A DNA stretch of 64,000 nucleotides from Stenotrophomonas maltophilia (GCF_004920835.1 NZ_QFHO01000010.1:62001-126000); one strand, 5' to 3'. Positions 8,484 to 17,079 are shown, counted from the first letter of the stretch. Notes: generated by a model from the letters alone, not told the origin. Numbers and translations are program-made.

Positions 8484-8868
8484 CCGCAGCCGGGGCGCCG
8501 CAGCGTTCGCGCTCGGCGTCCATGTCTTCCAGCGGCCGCACTTCGATGCTGCCGAAGCGCGCCCACGGGAAGTCGCGGGCGACGCGCATGGCTTCGTCGC
8601 GGTCGCGGGCGACGATCAGGTTGAAACCGGCCAGCAGTTCGCGGGTCTCGGCGAACGGGCCATCCAATACACGGCTGTGGCCATCGCGCACGCGCAGGGT
8701 CTGCGCGGTGTCGACCGGCTGCAGCTTCTGCGCGGCAAGCAGCGTGCCTTCGGCCTGCAGCTTGTCTGCGTGGGCCAGGCAGTCACGCATCAGCGTGTTG
8801 AATTCTTCGGTGGGCAGGGCCTGGAGCAGGGCAGGCTCGATGTAGATCAGAAGCAGGTACTGCTGCAT
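8461..8868 (-). CDS. YciI/DGPF-domain protein
   Basis: A 135-residue small cytoplasmic protein beginning MQQYLLLIYI at 8868. It carries the family hallmark DGPFAETRELLAGF near residues 65-80. YciI-related proteins form ferredoxin-like dimers, and members with the DGPF signature are known to sit beside ECF41/ECF42-type sigma factors, as here (sigma gene at 10854). Their biochemical role is not established. It is divergent from the second DGPF gene at 9078. Its 3' end overlaps the convergent NHL gene by 23 bp. Confidence 0.85.
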   Translation of the reverse strand: MQQYLLLIYIEPALLQALPTEEFNTLMRDCLAHADKLQAEGTLLAAQKLQPVDTAQTLRVRDGHSRVLDGPFAETRELLAGFNLIVARDRDEAMRVARDFPWARFGSIEVRPLEDMDAERERCGAPAAAMAAAVL

Positions 8869-9004
8869 GGCACGGTCCTGGCGGGGGCGGGGTGTCCATG
8901 ATGGCGCAGGTTTGCCTGCGGGCATGCTGCAGCGCGAAAAGCCGCCTGCGGCGGGCGATCGGCGAAGGCGTGCTTTCCACGGAAGAAACAATTTTCAGAG
9001 GACG

Positions 9005-9033
9005 TGTCGATTTCCAGCCCCCTGGTTCGTTGT
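9005..9033 (+). promoter_or_regulatory. Candidate ECF42-type promoter
   Basis: TGTCGA at 9005-9010 is followed after 17 bases by CGTTGT at 9028. A TGTCGA -35 element with a CG-containing -10 is my recollection of the motif reported for ECF42 targets in Streptomyces. It lies 45-75 bp before the first gene of the operon ending in the sigma factor, which fits autoregulation. This is inference from one site. Confidence 0.35.
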
Positions 9034-9077
9034 ACCCAGTGAAGGGCACGCACCACGCGTCCCCACGGGAGACCGCA

Positions 9078-9491
9078 ATGAAAGTGATGGTGATCGTGAA
9101 GGCCAACGCCGACTCCGAAGCCGGCCGCATGCCCAGCGAACAGGAACTGTCCGAAATGGGCGCCTTCAACGAACAACTGGTGGCCGCCGGCATCATGCTG
9201 GCCGGTGAAGGCCTGCACGCCACCCAGCGCGGTCGCCGCATTCATTTCGGCAGTGGCGCGCCCAAGGTCGAGGCCGGTCCGTTTGGCCCCGCCAGCGAGC
9301 AGATCGCCGGCTTCTGGCTGTGGGACGTGCGTTCGCTGGATGAGGCCGTCGAGTGGGCCAGCCGCGCGCCGTTCAACAGTGGTGGCACGCTGGAGCTGCG
9401 CCCGCTGATCTCCGCCGAGGATTTCGGCGAGGCCTTCACCCCCGAATTACAGCAGCAGGAACAGCGTCTGCGTGCACAGCTGGAAGGTTGA
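9078..9491 (+). CDS. YciI/DGPF-family protein
   Basis: A 137-residue protein of the YciI-related family, starting MKVMVIVKANADSEAG. The start at 9078 is supported by GGGAGA eight bases upstream. The DGPF loop is replaced by EAGPFGPASEQIAGFWLWDV, the variant seen in the second of two paired YciI genes in these loci. It is the first gene of a five-gene run (9078-12116) with short gaps that ends in the sigma factor gene. The function is unknown; it is probably part of the same stress response as the sigma factor. Confidence 0.85.
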   Translation: MKVMVIVKANADSEAGRMPSEQELSEMGAFNEQLVAAGIMLAGEGLHATQRGRRIHFGSGAPKVEAGPFGPASEQIAGFWLWDVRSLDEAVEWASRAPFNSGGTLELRPLISAEDFGEAFTPELQQQEQRLRAQLEG

Positions 9492-9507
9492 CCCGATTCA
9501 TTTCCCC

Positions 9508-9530
9508 CGCCGGGCATGGCCCGACGCTAC
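9508..9530. repeat. REP palindrome, CGCCGGGC family
   Basis: CGCCGGGC-ATG-GCCCGACG followed by CTAC, in the gap between the YciI and VOC genes, so inside the presumed operon. Confidence 0.7.
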
Positions 9531-9559
9531 CACCCTGAAACCCACGACGGAGCATTGCC

Positions 9560-9982
9560 ATGAAATTGATTCCCTTCCTCGGCTTCAGCGGCCAGGCCCA
9601 TGAGGCGATGGCGTTCTATGCCAAGGCACTCGGTGGCCAGGTCACCTCGGAAATGAAGTACCGCGACATGCCGCCCTCCGATGGCTCGCCGGGCTGCAAC
9701 GAGATGCCGCCGGAAACCCTGGACCACGTCGCGCACAGCCAGCTGGAAATCGGCAGTGCCATCGTGATGGCGGCCGACGGTCCCGGCGGTGGCGAGGGTG
9801 GTTCGACCACCATCAATGTCGACGTCGACAGCATCGAAGAAGCCGAACGCGTGTTCGCGGCGCTGGCCGAAGGTGGCCAGGTGCAGATGCCGATCGCTGA
9901 AACGTTCTGGGCGCATCGCTGGGGCATGCTGATCGATCGCTACGGCAAGCCGTGGATGGTCAACTGCATGAAGCAGCCGTGA
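9560..9982 (+). CDS. PhnB-like VOC-family protein
   Basis: A 140-residue vicinal-oxygen-chelate fold protein of the PhnB type, with the characteristic opening IPFLGFSGQAHEAMAFYAKA and closing WGMLIDRYGKPWMVNC. These small proteins have paired beta-alpha-beta-beta-beta modules. Some bind metals or antibiotics, but most PhnB-like members have no proven reaction. A ribosome-binding GGAG lies nine bases before the ATG. It is the second gene of the sigma-factor operon. Confidence 0.88.
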   Translation: MKLIPFLGFSGQAHEAMAFYAKALGGQVTSEMKYRDMPPSDGSPGCNEMPPETLDHVAHSQLEIGSAIVMAADGPGGGEGGSTTINVDVDSIEEAERVFAALAEGGQVQMPIAETFWAHRWGMLIDRYGKPWMVNCMKQP

Positions 9983-10016
9983 TTCCTGCCTCTTTCATCC
10001 ACAAGGAGCTTCACCG

Positions 10017-10427
10017 ATGAGTGCACCGCAACCGCAGATGATCTTCGTCAACCTGCCCGTGCAGGATCTGAACGCGTCCAAGGCCTTCTTCGCCGCACTG
10101 GGCTACAGCTTCAACCCGACCTTCACCAACGACGATGCGGCCTGCATGGTCGTCAGCGAGAGCATCTTCGTGATGCTGCTGACCCAGCCGTTCTTCAGGC
10201 AGTTCACCAACAAGGCGATTGCCGATGCGCACAGCCACACCGAGGTAATCACCTGCCTGTCGGCCGACAGCCGCAAGGCGGTGGACGTGATGGTGGACAA
10301 GGCGCTCGCGGCGGGTGCCAGCGAACCGCAGCCGGCGCGCGACTACGGCTTCATGTACCAGCGCGGCTTCCAGGACCTGGACGGCCATCTCTGGGAAATC
10401 GCACACATGGACGGCGAGCCGGGCTGA
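10017..10427 (+). CDS. VOC-family glyoxalase/bleomycin-resistance-like protein
   Basis: A 136-residue VOC protein beginning MSAPQPQMIFVNLPVQDLNA. The DLxxSKAFFAALGY stretch near residue 20 and the C-terminal RGFQDLDGHLWEIAHMD are typical of the glyoxalase/dioxygenase superfamily, and the glutamate in HLWEI is the usual metal ligand. The substrate is unknown. An AAGGAG site lies seven bases before the start and the gene is 34 bp after the PhnB-like gene. Two VOC genes next to DGPF genes and an ECF sigma factor is a recurring arrangement in actinobacteria and proteobacteria. Confidence 0.88.
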   Translation: MSAPQPQMIFVNLPVQDLNASKAFFAALGYSFNPTFTNDDAACMVVSESIFVMLLTQPFFRQFTNKAIADAHSHTEVITCLSADSRKAVDVMVDKALAAGASEPQPARDYGFMYQRGFQDLDGHLWEIAHMDGEPG

Positions 10428-10451
10428 CGGCCGCCGCAAGGGAGAACCCTC

Positions 10452-10808
10452 ATGGCTTACGTGGATGCTTACGTGCTGCCGTGCCCACAGGACAAGGTGG
10501 CGGCCTACCGCCGCCTTGCCCGCAAGGCCGGTGCGGTGTGGAAGGACCATGGAGCGCTGCAGTACATGGAATGCGTGGCTGACGATGTGGAACCGGGAAA
10601 GAGCACGTCGTTTCCGCGTGCGGTCAAGTCCAAGCCTGGCGAAACAGTGATCGTCGCCTTCGTGGTGTTCCGTTCGCGCGCGGCGCGCGACCGTATCAAC
10701 GCGAAGGTGATGGCGGACCCGCGGCTGGCATCGTTGGGCCCGAAGGACATGCCGTTCGATACCAAGCGCATGTTCTGGGGCGGCTTCAAGCCGATTGTTG
10801 AAGCGTGA
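10452..10808 (+). CDS. DUF1428-family protein (YbaA-like)
   Basis: A 118-residue small protein with the DUF1428 landmarks: the opening YVDAYVLPCPQDKVAAY, the centre KPGETVIVAFVVFRSRAARD and the end PFDTKRMFWGGFKPIVE. The family has a ferredoxin-like dimeric fold and no known reaction. It lies 24 bp after the VOC gene, preceded by AAGGGAG, and 45 bp before the sigma factor start, so it is very likely cotranscribed. Confidence 0.9.
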   Translation: MAYVDAYVLPCPQDKVAAYRRLARKAGAVWKDHGALQYMECVADDVEPGKSTSFPRAVKSKPGETVIVAFVVFRSRAARDRINAKVMADPRLASLGPKDMPFDTKRMFWGGFKPIVEA

Positions 10809-10853
10809 GCTGCGGCGCTTGTGCGGGCCCGGTGCGCGTGCTGTGATCGGCGC

Positions 10854-12116
10854 ATGCTCGAGCCCGCACTGACGCAGCGTCTGGAAACCCTCTGGCGGAT
10901 GGAATCGCCGGTGTTGATCGCGCGCCTGGCGCGGCTGCTCGCGGGCGATGTCGGCCGCGCCGAGGAGCTGGCCCAGGACACCTGGCTGGCCGCGCTGGAG
11001 CGCTGGCCGGAGCAGGGCATCCCGGACAACCCCGGAGCCTGGCTGATGACCACTGCGCGCAACCGTGCCATTGATGTGCTGCGCCAGCACCAGCGGGTGG
11101 CGCAGCAGCATGCGCAATGGGGCGAGGAGCTGCATCCGGCACCCTTGCCGGCACCGGATGACAGCCAGGCGCTGGAAGATGATCTGGGTGACGACCTGCT
11201 GCGGCTGATGTTCGTGGCCTGCCATCCGGTGTTGCCGGCTGACGCACGGGTGGCGTTGACCCTGCGCCTGCTTGGTGGCCTGACCACCGTGGAGATCGCG
11301 CGCGCGTTCCTGCAGCCCGAGCCGACCATCGCCCAGCGCATCGTGCGTGCCAAGCGCACGCTGGCGCAGAAGCAGGTGCCCTATGAAGTGCCGCGCGCGG
11401 AGGCGATGCCAGAGCGGCTGGGGTCGGTGCTGGAGGCGATCTACCTGGTGTTCAACGAAGGCTATGCGGCCAGTGCCGGTGACGACTGGATGCGTCCGGC
11501 GCTGTGCGAGGAGGCACTGCGGCTTGCGCGCATCCTGGCGCACCGGCTGCCGGTGCCGCCGGTGCTGGGCCTGCTGGCGCTGATGGAGCTGCAGGCCTCG
11601 CGTGCCGCAGCACGGACCGATGCGCACGGCGCGCCGGTGCTGCTGGACCAGCAGAACCGTGCGCGCTGGGACTGGCTGCAGATCGAGCGCGGGCAGCAGG
11701 TACTGGCACGCGCGCTGGCAGCCGGTGGTGGCGATGATCCCTATGTGCTGCAGGCACGCATCGCGGCATGCCATGCGGCTTCGCGCCACGCCGAAGCCAC
11801 TGACTGGCCGCGTATCGTCTCGCTTTATACACAGTTGCTGCAGGTGCAGCCTTCGCCGGTTGTCGCATTGAACCGGGTAGTGGCGGTGCTGCGCTGCGAA
11901 GGTGCCTTCGCTGCATGGGCACAGTTGCAGCCGTTGCTGGACGATGCGCGCCTGCGCGATTACGCACCGTTGCAGGTGGTGCGTGGCGAGGTACTACAGT
12001 CGTTGGGGCGCGAGCACGACGCACGTCACGCTTTTGCGGAAGCCGCCAGACTCAGCCAGAACCAGGCAGAGCGCGGCCTGCTGCGGCAAAGGGCCGGTCT
12101 GCCCCCCGTGGAGTGA
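10854..12116 (+). CDS. ECF42-type RNA polymerase sigma factor with C-terminal helical extension
   Basis: A 420-residue sigma-70-family regulator much longer than a standard ECF sigma factor (about 180). Residues about 10-75 form region 2 (LLAGDVGRAEELAQDTWLAA then NPGAWLMTTARNRAIDVLR). Region 4 follows near 110-180 (LLGGLTTVEIARAFLQPE). The remaining 230 residues are the helical, TPR-like extension (DUF6596 type) that in ECF42 proteins replaces a separate anti-sigma factor. I chose ATG 10854 because the homologous region starts there. It closes the operon of DGPF, VOC and DUF1428 genes, which are its likely regulon. The signal is unknown. Confidence 0.9.
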   Translation: MLEPALTQRLETLWRMESPVLIARLARLLAGDVGRAEELAQDTWLAALERWPEQGIPDNPGAWLMTTARNRAIDVLRQHQRVAQQHAQWGEELHPAPLPAPDDSQALEDDLGDDLLRLMFVACHPVLPADARVALTLRLLGGLTTVEIARAFLQPEPTIAQRIVRAKRTLAQKQVPYEVPRAEAMPERLGSVLEAIYLVFNEGYAASAGDDWMRPALCEEALRLARILAHRLPVPPVLGLLALMELQASRAAARTDAHGAPVLLDQQNRARWDWLQIERGQQVLARALAAGGGDDPYVLQARIAACHAASRHAEATDWPRIVSLYTQLLQVQPSPVVALNRVVAVLRCEGAFAAWAQLQPLLDDARLRDYAPLQVVRGEVLQSLGREHDARHAFAEAARLSQNQAERGLLRQRAGLPPVE

Positions 12117-12223
12117 CCCCGACGAAGGCAGCACTTGTCGGCGGGCGCGCGAGCCGTTATGTTTCGCGCCCAGTGGACGCATGCGCGTCTGCTTTCCGTG
12201 CGTATTGACCGAGGAGCGGTTGG

Positions 12224-13420
12224 ATGTATTCAAGGACGAAGAGCGCATCGCGCGCTTTTGCGCGCCTGCTTGCCTGTGCCCTGTGCGTGGCCGTATGGCC
12301 GATGGCCGTGCAGGCCGCAGACAAATCGCAGCAGGCCTACTGGGCCGGTTTTGCCTATACCGCCGATGCCGCCGCCGTGCAGGCGACCACGCCGCATGCG
12401 CACGCGGTGCTGGAAAAGCGCGGCCTGATTCCACTCAACCAGACCCTGGTCCAGGCGCTCAAGCGCCGTGCGCCGGCCCACCTGGAGCTGATCGACCAGC
12501 CGGTCGCGATGCTCGACGGCACCACAAGCGCCACCGTGCTGGCCGCAGCACTGGATCGGGAGCTGGTGTCGGTCGAACCGATCGGCAACCAGTACAAGGT
12601 GCTGGTCGAGGTGGCGCTGCAGGCGCTGTTCTTCGACTTCCGCGAGCGCCAGGTGATCGCTTCCTATCCGCTCACCCTGCAGCGCATCGACGTGCAGGAC
12701 TACCGTCCTGACAGCGACGATATCGACGCGATCGTCGCTGATCTGCTGTATGGCAACGCCAGCACCAGCCTGTCGCAGGTCCTTGCGGCCAGCCTGGCCC
12801 AGGCCAAGCTGCCGGACGCTGCGGTGCGCCGCCTGCAGGTGGGCGGTGTGACCCTGTCCGATGCAGTGCGGGCCAAGTTGCCGGACCCGAAGTGGGAAGC
12901 GCCGCTGCGCGCCACCCTGGCCCATGAACTGTCCAAGACGCTGTCGTCCAACACCGGTGTCGGCCTGCTGCCGCCGGCCTCGGGCCAGGCGATCGGTGGT
13001 GCAATGGCTGCACGCTTTGCCGACGGCAAGGTCTACCAGCTGAAGATTCCCGAGCCGGACTACGTCATCAACGTGCAGGTCGATGCGCTGAAGAACGGCG
13101 TCATCGAAGAAACCGCGGCGATGAAGACGATGCTGTTCGGCGCCTTCTTCACCGCCAAGGTGACCGAGCCGTTCTCCGGCAAGGTCTATTTCGAACAACC
13201 GCTGCGCAAGGGTGCCACCAAGGTGGTGCCGGTCACGCAGTGGCAGGTTGACCAGTGGTCGGCCAGCTACGAAACCCTGCTGGCCGGCTTTGATGCCTTC
13301 GCCGGCGCCGCCGCCAAGCGTGCCGATTCGCGCGCCTGGCTGGACGAGCAGAAGCCGGGCGGCCGCCCGTTGCAGCAGCAGACCCAAGCCCTCCAGGAGT
13401 TGATCAAGTCATGTCGTTGA
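12224..13420 (+). CDS. Exported protein of unknown function, first gene of CsgG-like cluster
   Basis: A 398-residue protein with a signal peptide ending near residue 31 (WPMAVQA-ADKSQ). No family is recognised. The mature part looks like mixed alpha-beta with two comparable halves, one around VLVEVALQALFFDFRERQVI and one around VINVQVDALKNGVIEE. It has no membrane segment and probably stays in the periplasm. GAGGAG lies before the ATG. Its last 10 bp overlap the start of the next exported protein, so the two are translationally coupled and likely act together. Confidence 0.7.
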   Translation: MYSRTKSASRAFARLLACALCVAVWPMAVQAADKSQQAYWAGFAYTADAAAVQATTPHAHAVLEKRGLIPLNQTLVQALKRRAPAHLELIDQPVAMLDGTTSATVLAAALDRELVSVEPIGNQYKVLVEVALQALFFDFRERQVIASYPLTLQRIDVQDYRPDSDDIDAIVADLLYGNASTSLSQVLAASLAQAKLPDAAVRRLQVGGVTLSDAVRAKLPDPKWEAPLRATLAHELSKTLSSNTGVGLLPPASGQAIGGAMAARFADGKVYQLKIPEPDYVINVQVDALKNGVIEETAAMKTMLFGAFFTAKVTEPFSGKVYFEQPLRKGATKVVPVTQWQVDQWSASYETLLAGFDAFAGAAAKRADSRAWLDEQKPGGRPLQQQTQALQELIKSCR

Positions 13421-14511
13421 TGCGTACCATCCTGCTGTTCCTCATCGCCCTGGCGGTGGCCTCGCCGGTCGCCGCGCAGACCGCCAGCTCGCGTGGTACC
13501 GGTTCGGCCAGCTACAGCCTGCGCCTGAGTGCCGACACCCGCGCCCAGGCCATGAACAAGGCCAAGGTCAATGCGCTGGAGGCGTACATCGCTGAAACCG
13601 GTGCGGCCAAGCTGCGCCTGTTCGAAGCCCGTCGCGCCGAGTTCATCGGCGAGATCGACCGCTACGTGCTCAGCGCCGTGCAGCTGTCGGACACCGAAGA
13701 CAAGAAGGCCAAGACCTACAGCGTCACCGTCCGCGCAGAGATCAATACCACCCTGCTGCAGACCAAGCTGGATGCTGGCTCGGCCGTTGCTGGCGCCACC
13801 GCTGCGCAGCGCTCGCTGTTGACCTTCCTGTTCATGGCACGCTCGCAGGACACCGTGCAGTCGTTCCAGGACAAGGAATACCGCCGCACCGACGTCAGCT
13901 CCAGCTACAACGAGAACACCCGTGAAGGCGACAGCTTCCGTGGCAACTCGGTCAGCACCAACGGCAGCATCAACCAGAATGCGTCGATGTCGGTCACCAG
14001 CGGCGGCAGCACCACCCAGCGCAGCGACAACATCAGCTGGAAGGTGGCCAATGCCGCCGAGGTCAACACCGCGATGACCGGTGCCTTCAGCGCCGCCGGC
14101 TACGAGGTGGTCGAAGCCGAATACGTGGAAGGCGAGTCGCGTGGCCTGCTCAGCATCGAGCGCATCCGCAAGGATTTCAGCACCGGCAACGATCTGTCTG
14201 CAGCCACCCTGCGTGACACCGCCAACGGCATCCGTGCAGCCAACATCCCGTATATCGCCGTCGGCACCCTCGACGTCGGCATGCGCGACCGCGACCCGGC
14301 CAGTGGCAACACCCGCGTGTTCGTTACCGTCACCGGCAAGGTGCTGGACGTGACCGGGCGCTTCCCGCGCACCGTGTCGTCGGTGGGTCCGGTGCAGTTC
14401 TCCGGTACCGGTCCGAATGAAACCGTGGCCCGCACCAATGCCCTGCAGCTGGCCGCCGAGAAGGCTGCCCAGCAGATGATCAACGAGCTGAACGTCAAGG
14501 CGGTTCGTTGA
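13411..14511 (+). CDS. Exported FlgT-like protein, second gene of CsgG-like cluster
   Basis: A 366-residue protein with signal peptide (cleavage after VAAQ, about residue 23). Residues 30-115 have the repeated-alanine pattern and strand order of the FlgT N-terminal-type domain (SLRLSADTRAQAMNKAKVNA then KTYSVTVRAEI). The middle is serine/threonine/asparagine-rich (about 155-205), probably a flexible or surface stretch. A second alpha-beta domain ends the protein. The start overlaps the previous gene by 10 bp and has CCAGGAG upstream. FlgT proteins are outer-membrane-associated flagellar ring parts; this one is not beside flagellar genes, so the resemblance is structural only. Confidence 0.65.
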   Translation: MSLMRTILLFLIALAVASPVAAQTASSRGTGSASYSLRLSADTRAQAMNKAKVNALEAYIAETGAAKLRLFEARRAEFIGEIDRYVLSAVQLSDTEDKKAKTYSVTVRAEINTTLLQTKLDAGSAVAGATAAQRSLLTFLFMARSQDTVQSFQDKEYRRTDVSSSYNENTREGDSFRGNSVSTNGSINQNASMSVTSGGSTTQRSDNISWKVANAAEVNTAMTGAFSAAGYEVVEAEYVEGESRGLLSIERIRKDFSTGNDLSAATLRDTANGIRAANIPYIAVGTLDVGMRDRDPASGNTRVFVTVTGKVLDVTGRFPRTVSSVGPVQFSGTGPNETVARTNALQLAAEKAAQQMINELNVKAVR

Positions 14512-14526
14512 CGTTACCGCTGCGCT

Positions 14527-14549
14527 CGCCGGGCATTACCCGGCGCTAC
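14527..14549. repeat. REP palindrome inside exported-protein cluster
   Basis: CGCCGGGC-ATT-ACCCGGCG followed by CTAC lies in the 134-bp gap between the second and third genes of the cluster. It could modulate mRNA stability between the two halves. Confidence 0.7.
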
Positions 14550-14645
14550 CGGCTCTGGTGGGTGCCGCGCTTGCTCGGCACTGACCCGCTGCAATACCCG
14601 TTCTTGCGCGCCGCAGTGCGGCCGTCTCTCCCAAAGGAATCTCAC

Positions 14646-15335
14646 ATGATCCGTACCACTGCTCTCACCCTGGCCATCGCGGCTGCGACCCTGTCGATGC
14701 CGGCCCACGCCCAGTTCGGCAAGCTGAAGGACCTGGCCGGCGCCGCTACCGGCACCTCCAGCAGCAGCGCCTCCAGCGCCGCCGCTCCGGACGAAGCCGC
14801 GCAGGAAGCGCTGGTGCGTCGTTTCGTCAGCTCGCAGTCGCACTCGCTGCAGGCCCAGACCTCGTTCGCCCGCGCCTTCGGCCTGGCCGAGCAGGTGCAG
14901 CTGCTGGAAGCGGAGCGCCAGGCGCTGTCGTCCGGTTCGGTCAGCGTCGATGCCATGAAGAAGTCGGTGTCGGTCAGCGAAGCCGCCCAGGCGGCGATCA
15001 ATGAGCGCCAGGCCGCACAGCCGGAACTGAACGCTGAGTCCAAGCAGCACTACGCCGAAGGCCTGGTCTCGCTGCTGTCTTCAGCCGCTGAAGCGCAGAA
15101 GCTGGGTGGCGAAGCCAGCAGCTTCACCGCCGGCATGAAGAACCTGGGCGCGACCCAGCTGGCCACCGTCGGCCGCAAGCTTGCTGCCGGTGCATGGGTG
15201 GCCAAGGAATCGCCGGGCTTCATCAAGGGCCTGTACGGCTCGTCGAAGCAGGCGCTGACCTTCGCCAAGCAGAGCAAGGTGAAGGTGCCGTCCAACGCCG
15301 ACTCGATGCTGGGCCAGCTGGACAAGATGGGCTGA
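14646..15335 (+). CDS. Exported serine/alanine-rich helical protein, third gene of CsgG-like cluster
   Basis: A 229-residue protein. I chose ATG 14646 because it follows AAAGGAAT and gives a signal peptide ending in PAHA-QFGKL near residue 23; a longer reading from a TTG at 14508 lacks one. After a serine/alanine linker (residues 35-55) the protein is mostly alpha-helical (VRRFVSSQSHSLQAQTSFAR, LVSLLSSAAEAQKLGGEASS) with no recognisable domain. It sits 16 bp before the CsgG-like lipoprotein gene and is probably its partner. Function unknown. Confidence 0.68.
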   Translation: MIRTTALTLAIAAATLSMPAHAQFGKLKDLAGAATGTSSSSASSAAAPDEAAQEALVRRFVSSQSHSLQAQTSFARAFGLAEQVQLLEAERQALSSGSVSVDAMKKSVSVSEAAQAAINERQAAQPELNAESKQHYAEGLVSLLSSAAEAQKLGGEASSFTAGMKNLGATQLATVGRKLAAGAWVAKESPGFIKGLYGSSKQALTFAKQSKVKVPSNADSMLGQLDKMG

Positions 15336-15351
15336 TCCGAGGCGAATCTCC

Positions 15352-17001
15352 ATGCGTATGACTACCCGTTTGATCGGCCTGGGCCTGGCCGCCACGCTGC
15401 TTGCAGCGTGCGGCAAGCAGGACGCCCCGGCCGCCGCGCCTGCCAAGGACAAGGCAACCAGTGCACTGGCCAGCAATGCGCCAGTGGAAGCAGCGCCGCT
15501 GCGTGGCACGCCGGATTTCGGCGGTACCACCCAGGTCGCGCGTGAAGCCGACGGCATCGGCAGCACCCCGGAACTGGCGGTGCTGGCGGCATTGCAGTCG
15601 GCGGTGGCGCAGGTCAACGGCGTACGCGTGGCCAGCCAGATGCAGAGCCTGCGTGCAGGCCTGCATGTGGATGTGGATGGCGAACACGTCGGCGATATCC
15701 GCGCCGACGCGTTCACCCAGCAGATGATCGCCGGCTCGCAGGGCGCAGTGCTGGGTTATGAAATCCTGTCGCAGGATGAAGTGCGTCAGCTTGACGAGGA
15801 AACCATCGCCCGCGTGCGTGCCAGCGATGAAGGCTGGAGCTTCAAGGGCTCGGCCTCGGCCAGCGCTTCCGGCGAAGCCTCGGCCAAGGGCGGTTCGGCG
15901 TCGGCCAGCGTCAAGCAGAGCTATGACGAGAAGGTCAACGTCGATGCCAAGCGTGGCGCCAGCTCCTACGATTCCGATGTGACCCATCGCAGCATGCGCA
16001 GCTACTGGAAGGTGCGCGTGCGCGCACAGATCGCCCAGTACCGCGCACCGGACGAGCAGGGAAAGCCGAAGATCGTGGTCGCCCTGCCGCGCACCAAGGC
16101 CGGCAGCTATGCCGTCGGCGACGGCCGCGTGGACGCGGACGAAGTGGCCGATGCGATCCGCGCACGCCTGTCCGACACACTGACCCAGACCCAGCGTTTC
16201 ATCGTGCTGGATCGCGAGTTCGGCGACGAACTGCAGGCCGAGATCGACCACATCAACAGTGGCAACGTGCGTCTGCAGGACACCGCTCGCGTCGGCCAGC
16301 AGCTGGCAACCGACCTGATCCTGATCCCGACCATCGAACGCTTCGAGTATCCGCGCAGCGTGCGCAACCTGCGCATGTCCGACCGCCAGGTGACCTCGTA
16401 CTCCGGTGGCGGCCGCATCACCCTGCGTCTGATCAACGCCACCACCGGCCAGGTGGTGATGTCCGACAGCTTCGATCATCAGCTGGCCTCGACCGGTCCG
16501 AGCACCCTGCCGCGCGTGGTCAATGGCCGCAACATGGCCGCGGCGATGATGGAATCGCTGTCCGGCCAGATCGGCACCACCATCGTCACCACGCTGTTCC
16601 CGGTGTCGGTGGTTTCGGTGGACGGAGACCAGGTGGTGCTGAGCCAGGGCGGTGACACCGTGCAGGCCGGCCAGCGCTGGCAGGCCGTGCGCCTGGGCGA
16701 AGAACTGAAGGACCCGCAGACCGGCCGCTCGCTGGGCCGCAGCGAGCACCCGTGCTGCACCATCCGCATCGACCGCGTCGCCGCGCAGACCTCCTACGGC
16801 ACCATCGAAGACGGCGTCGACGCCATGCGCGGCGGCTTCCGTCCGGGCCAGATCGAACTGCGCCAGAAGCTGGGCAGCAAGCCGGCTGCCGCCGCTGCTG
16901 GCGGCGCGACTGCCTCGGCTGCGCCGGCCGCCACTGCACGCCCGGCAGCCAAGCCGAAGCCCAAGCCCGCCGCCGCCCCGGCCGAAGACCCGAACTGGTA
17001 A
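15352..17001 (+). CDS. CsgG/HfaB-like lipoprotein
   Basis: A 549-residue lipoprotein; the lipobox LLAACG places the acylated cysteine near residue 20. Residues 60-215 hold a FlgT-N-like unit (AREADGIGSTPELAVLAALQ, VLGYEILSQDEV) with a glycine/serine/alanine insertion. A CsgG-like region follows (about 255-400): ADEVADAIRARLSDTLTQTQ, RFIVLDREFGDEL and ATDLILIPTIERFEY. The last 45 residues are an alanine/proline/lysine tail. CsgG forms the outer-membrane pore for curli export; whether this one forms a pore is not shown. A terminator-like stem follows 22 bp after the stop. Confidence 0.75.
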   Translation: MRMTTRLIGLGLAATLLAACGKQDAPAAAPAKDKATSALASNAPVEAAPLRGTPDFGGTTQVAREADGIGSTPELAVLAALQSAVAQVNGVRVASQMQSLRAGLHVDVDGEHVGDIRADAFTQQMIAGSQGAVLGYEILSQDEVRQLDEETIARVRASDEGWSFKGSASASASGEASAKGGSASASVKQSYDEKVNVDAKRGASSYDSDVTHRSMRSYWKVRVRAQIAQYRAPDEQGKPKIVVALPRTKAGSYAVGDGRVDADEVADAIRARLSDTLTQTQRFIVLDREFGDELQAEIDHINSGNVRLQDTARVGQQLATDLILIPTIERFEYPRSVRNLRMSDRQVTSYSGGGRITLRLINATTGQVVMSDSFDHQLASTGPSTLPRVVNGRNMAAAMMESLSGQIGTTIVTTLFPVSVVSVDGDQVVLSQGGDTVQAGQRWQAVRLGEELKDPQTGRSLGRSEHPCCTIRIDRVAAQTSYGTIEDGVDAMRGGFRPGQIELRQKLGSKPAAAAAGGATASAAPAATARPAAKPKPKPAAAPAEDPNW

Positions 17002-17023
17002 CACGCCAAGGCAGCACACAGAT

Positions 17024-17064
17024 GGGGTCAGAGCCCTTTCCCGCCGGGAAAGGGATCTGACCCC
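17024..17064. terminator. GGGGTCAGA-family terminator-like stem
   Basis: GGGGTCAGAGCCCTTTCCC pairs with the reverse arm ending in GATCTGACCCC. It lies 22 bp past the CsgG-like gene stop and is followed by TTCTTGTTT. The same repeat family occurs directly after four other gene ends in this window. Confidence 0.7.
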
Positions 17065-17079
17065 TTCTTGTTTCGGCCC

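Noticed and set aside
8461..8991. A longer start for the minus-strand YciI protein (8991)
   Set aside because: The extra 41 residues are arginine-rich and unlike the family, and they cover the divergent promoter; the start at 8868 fits the family.
13411..14511. A flagellar FlgT gene
   Set aside because: Only the N-terminal-like domain is suggestive and no flagellar gene is adjacent; motAB lies 25 kb away in a separate operon.
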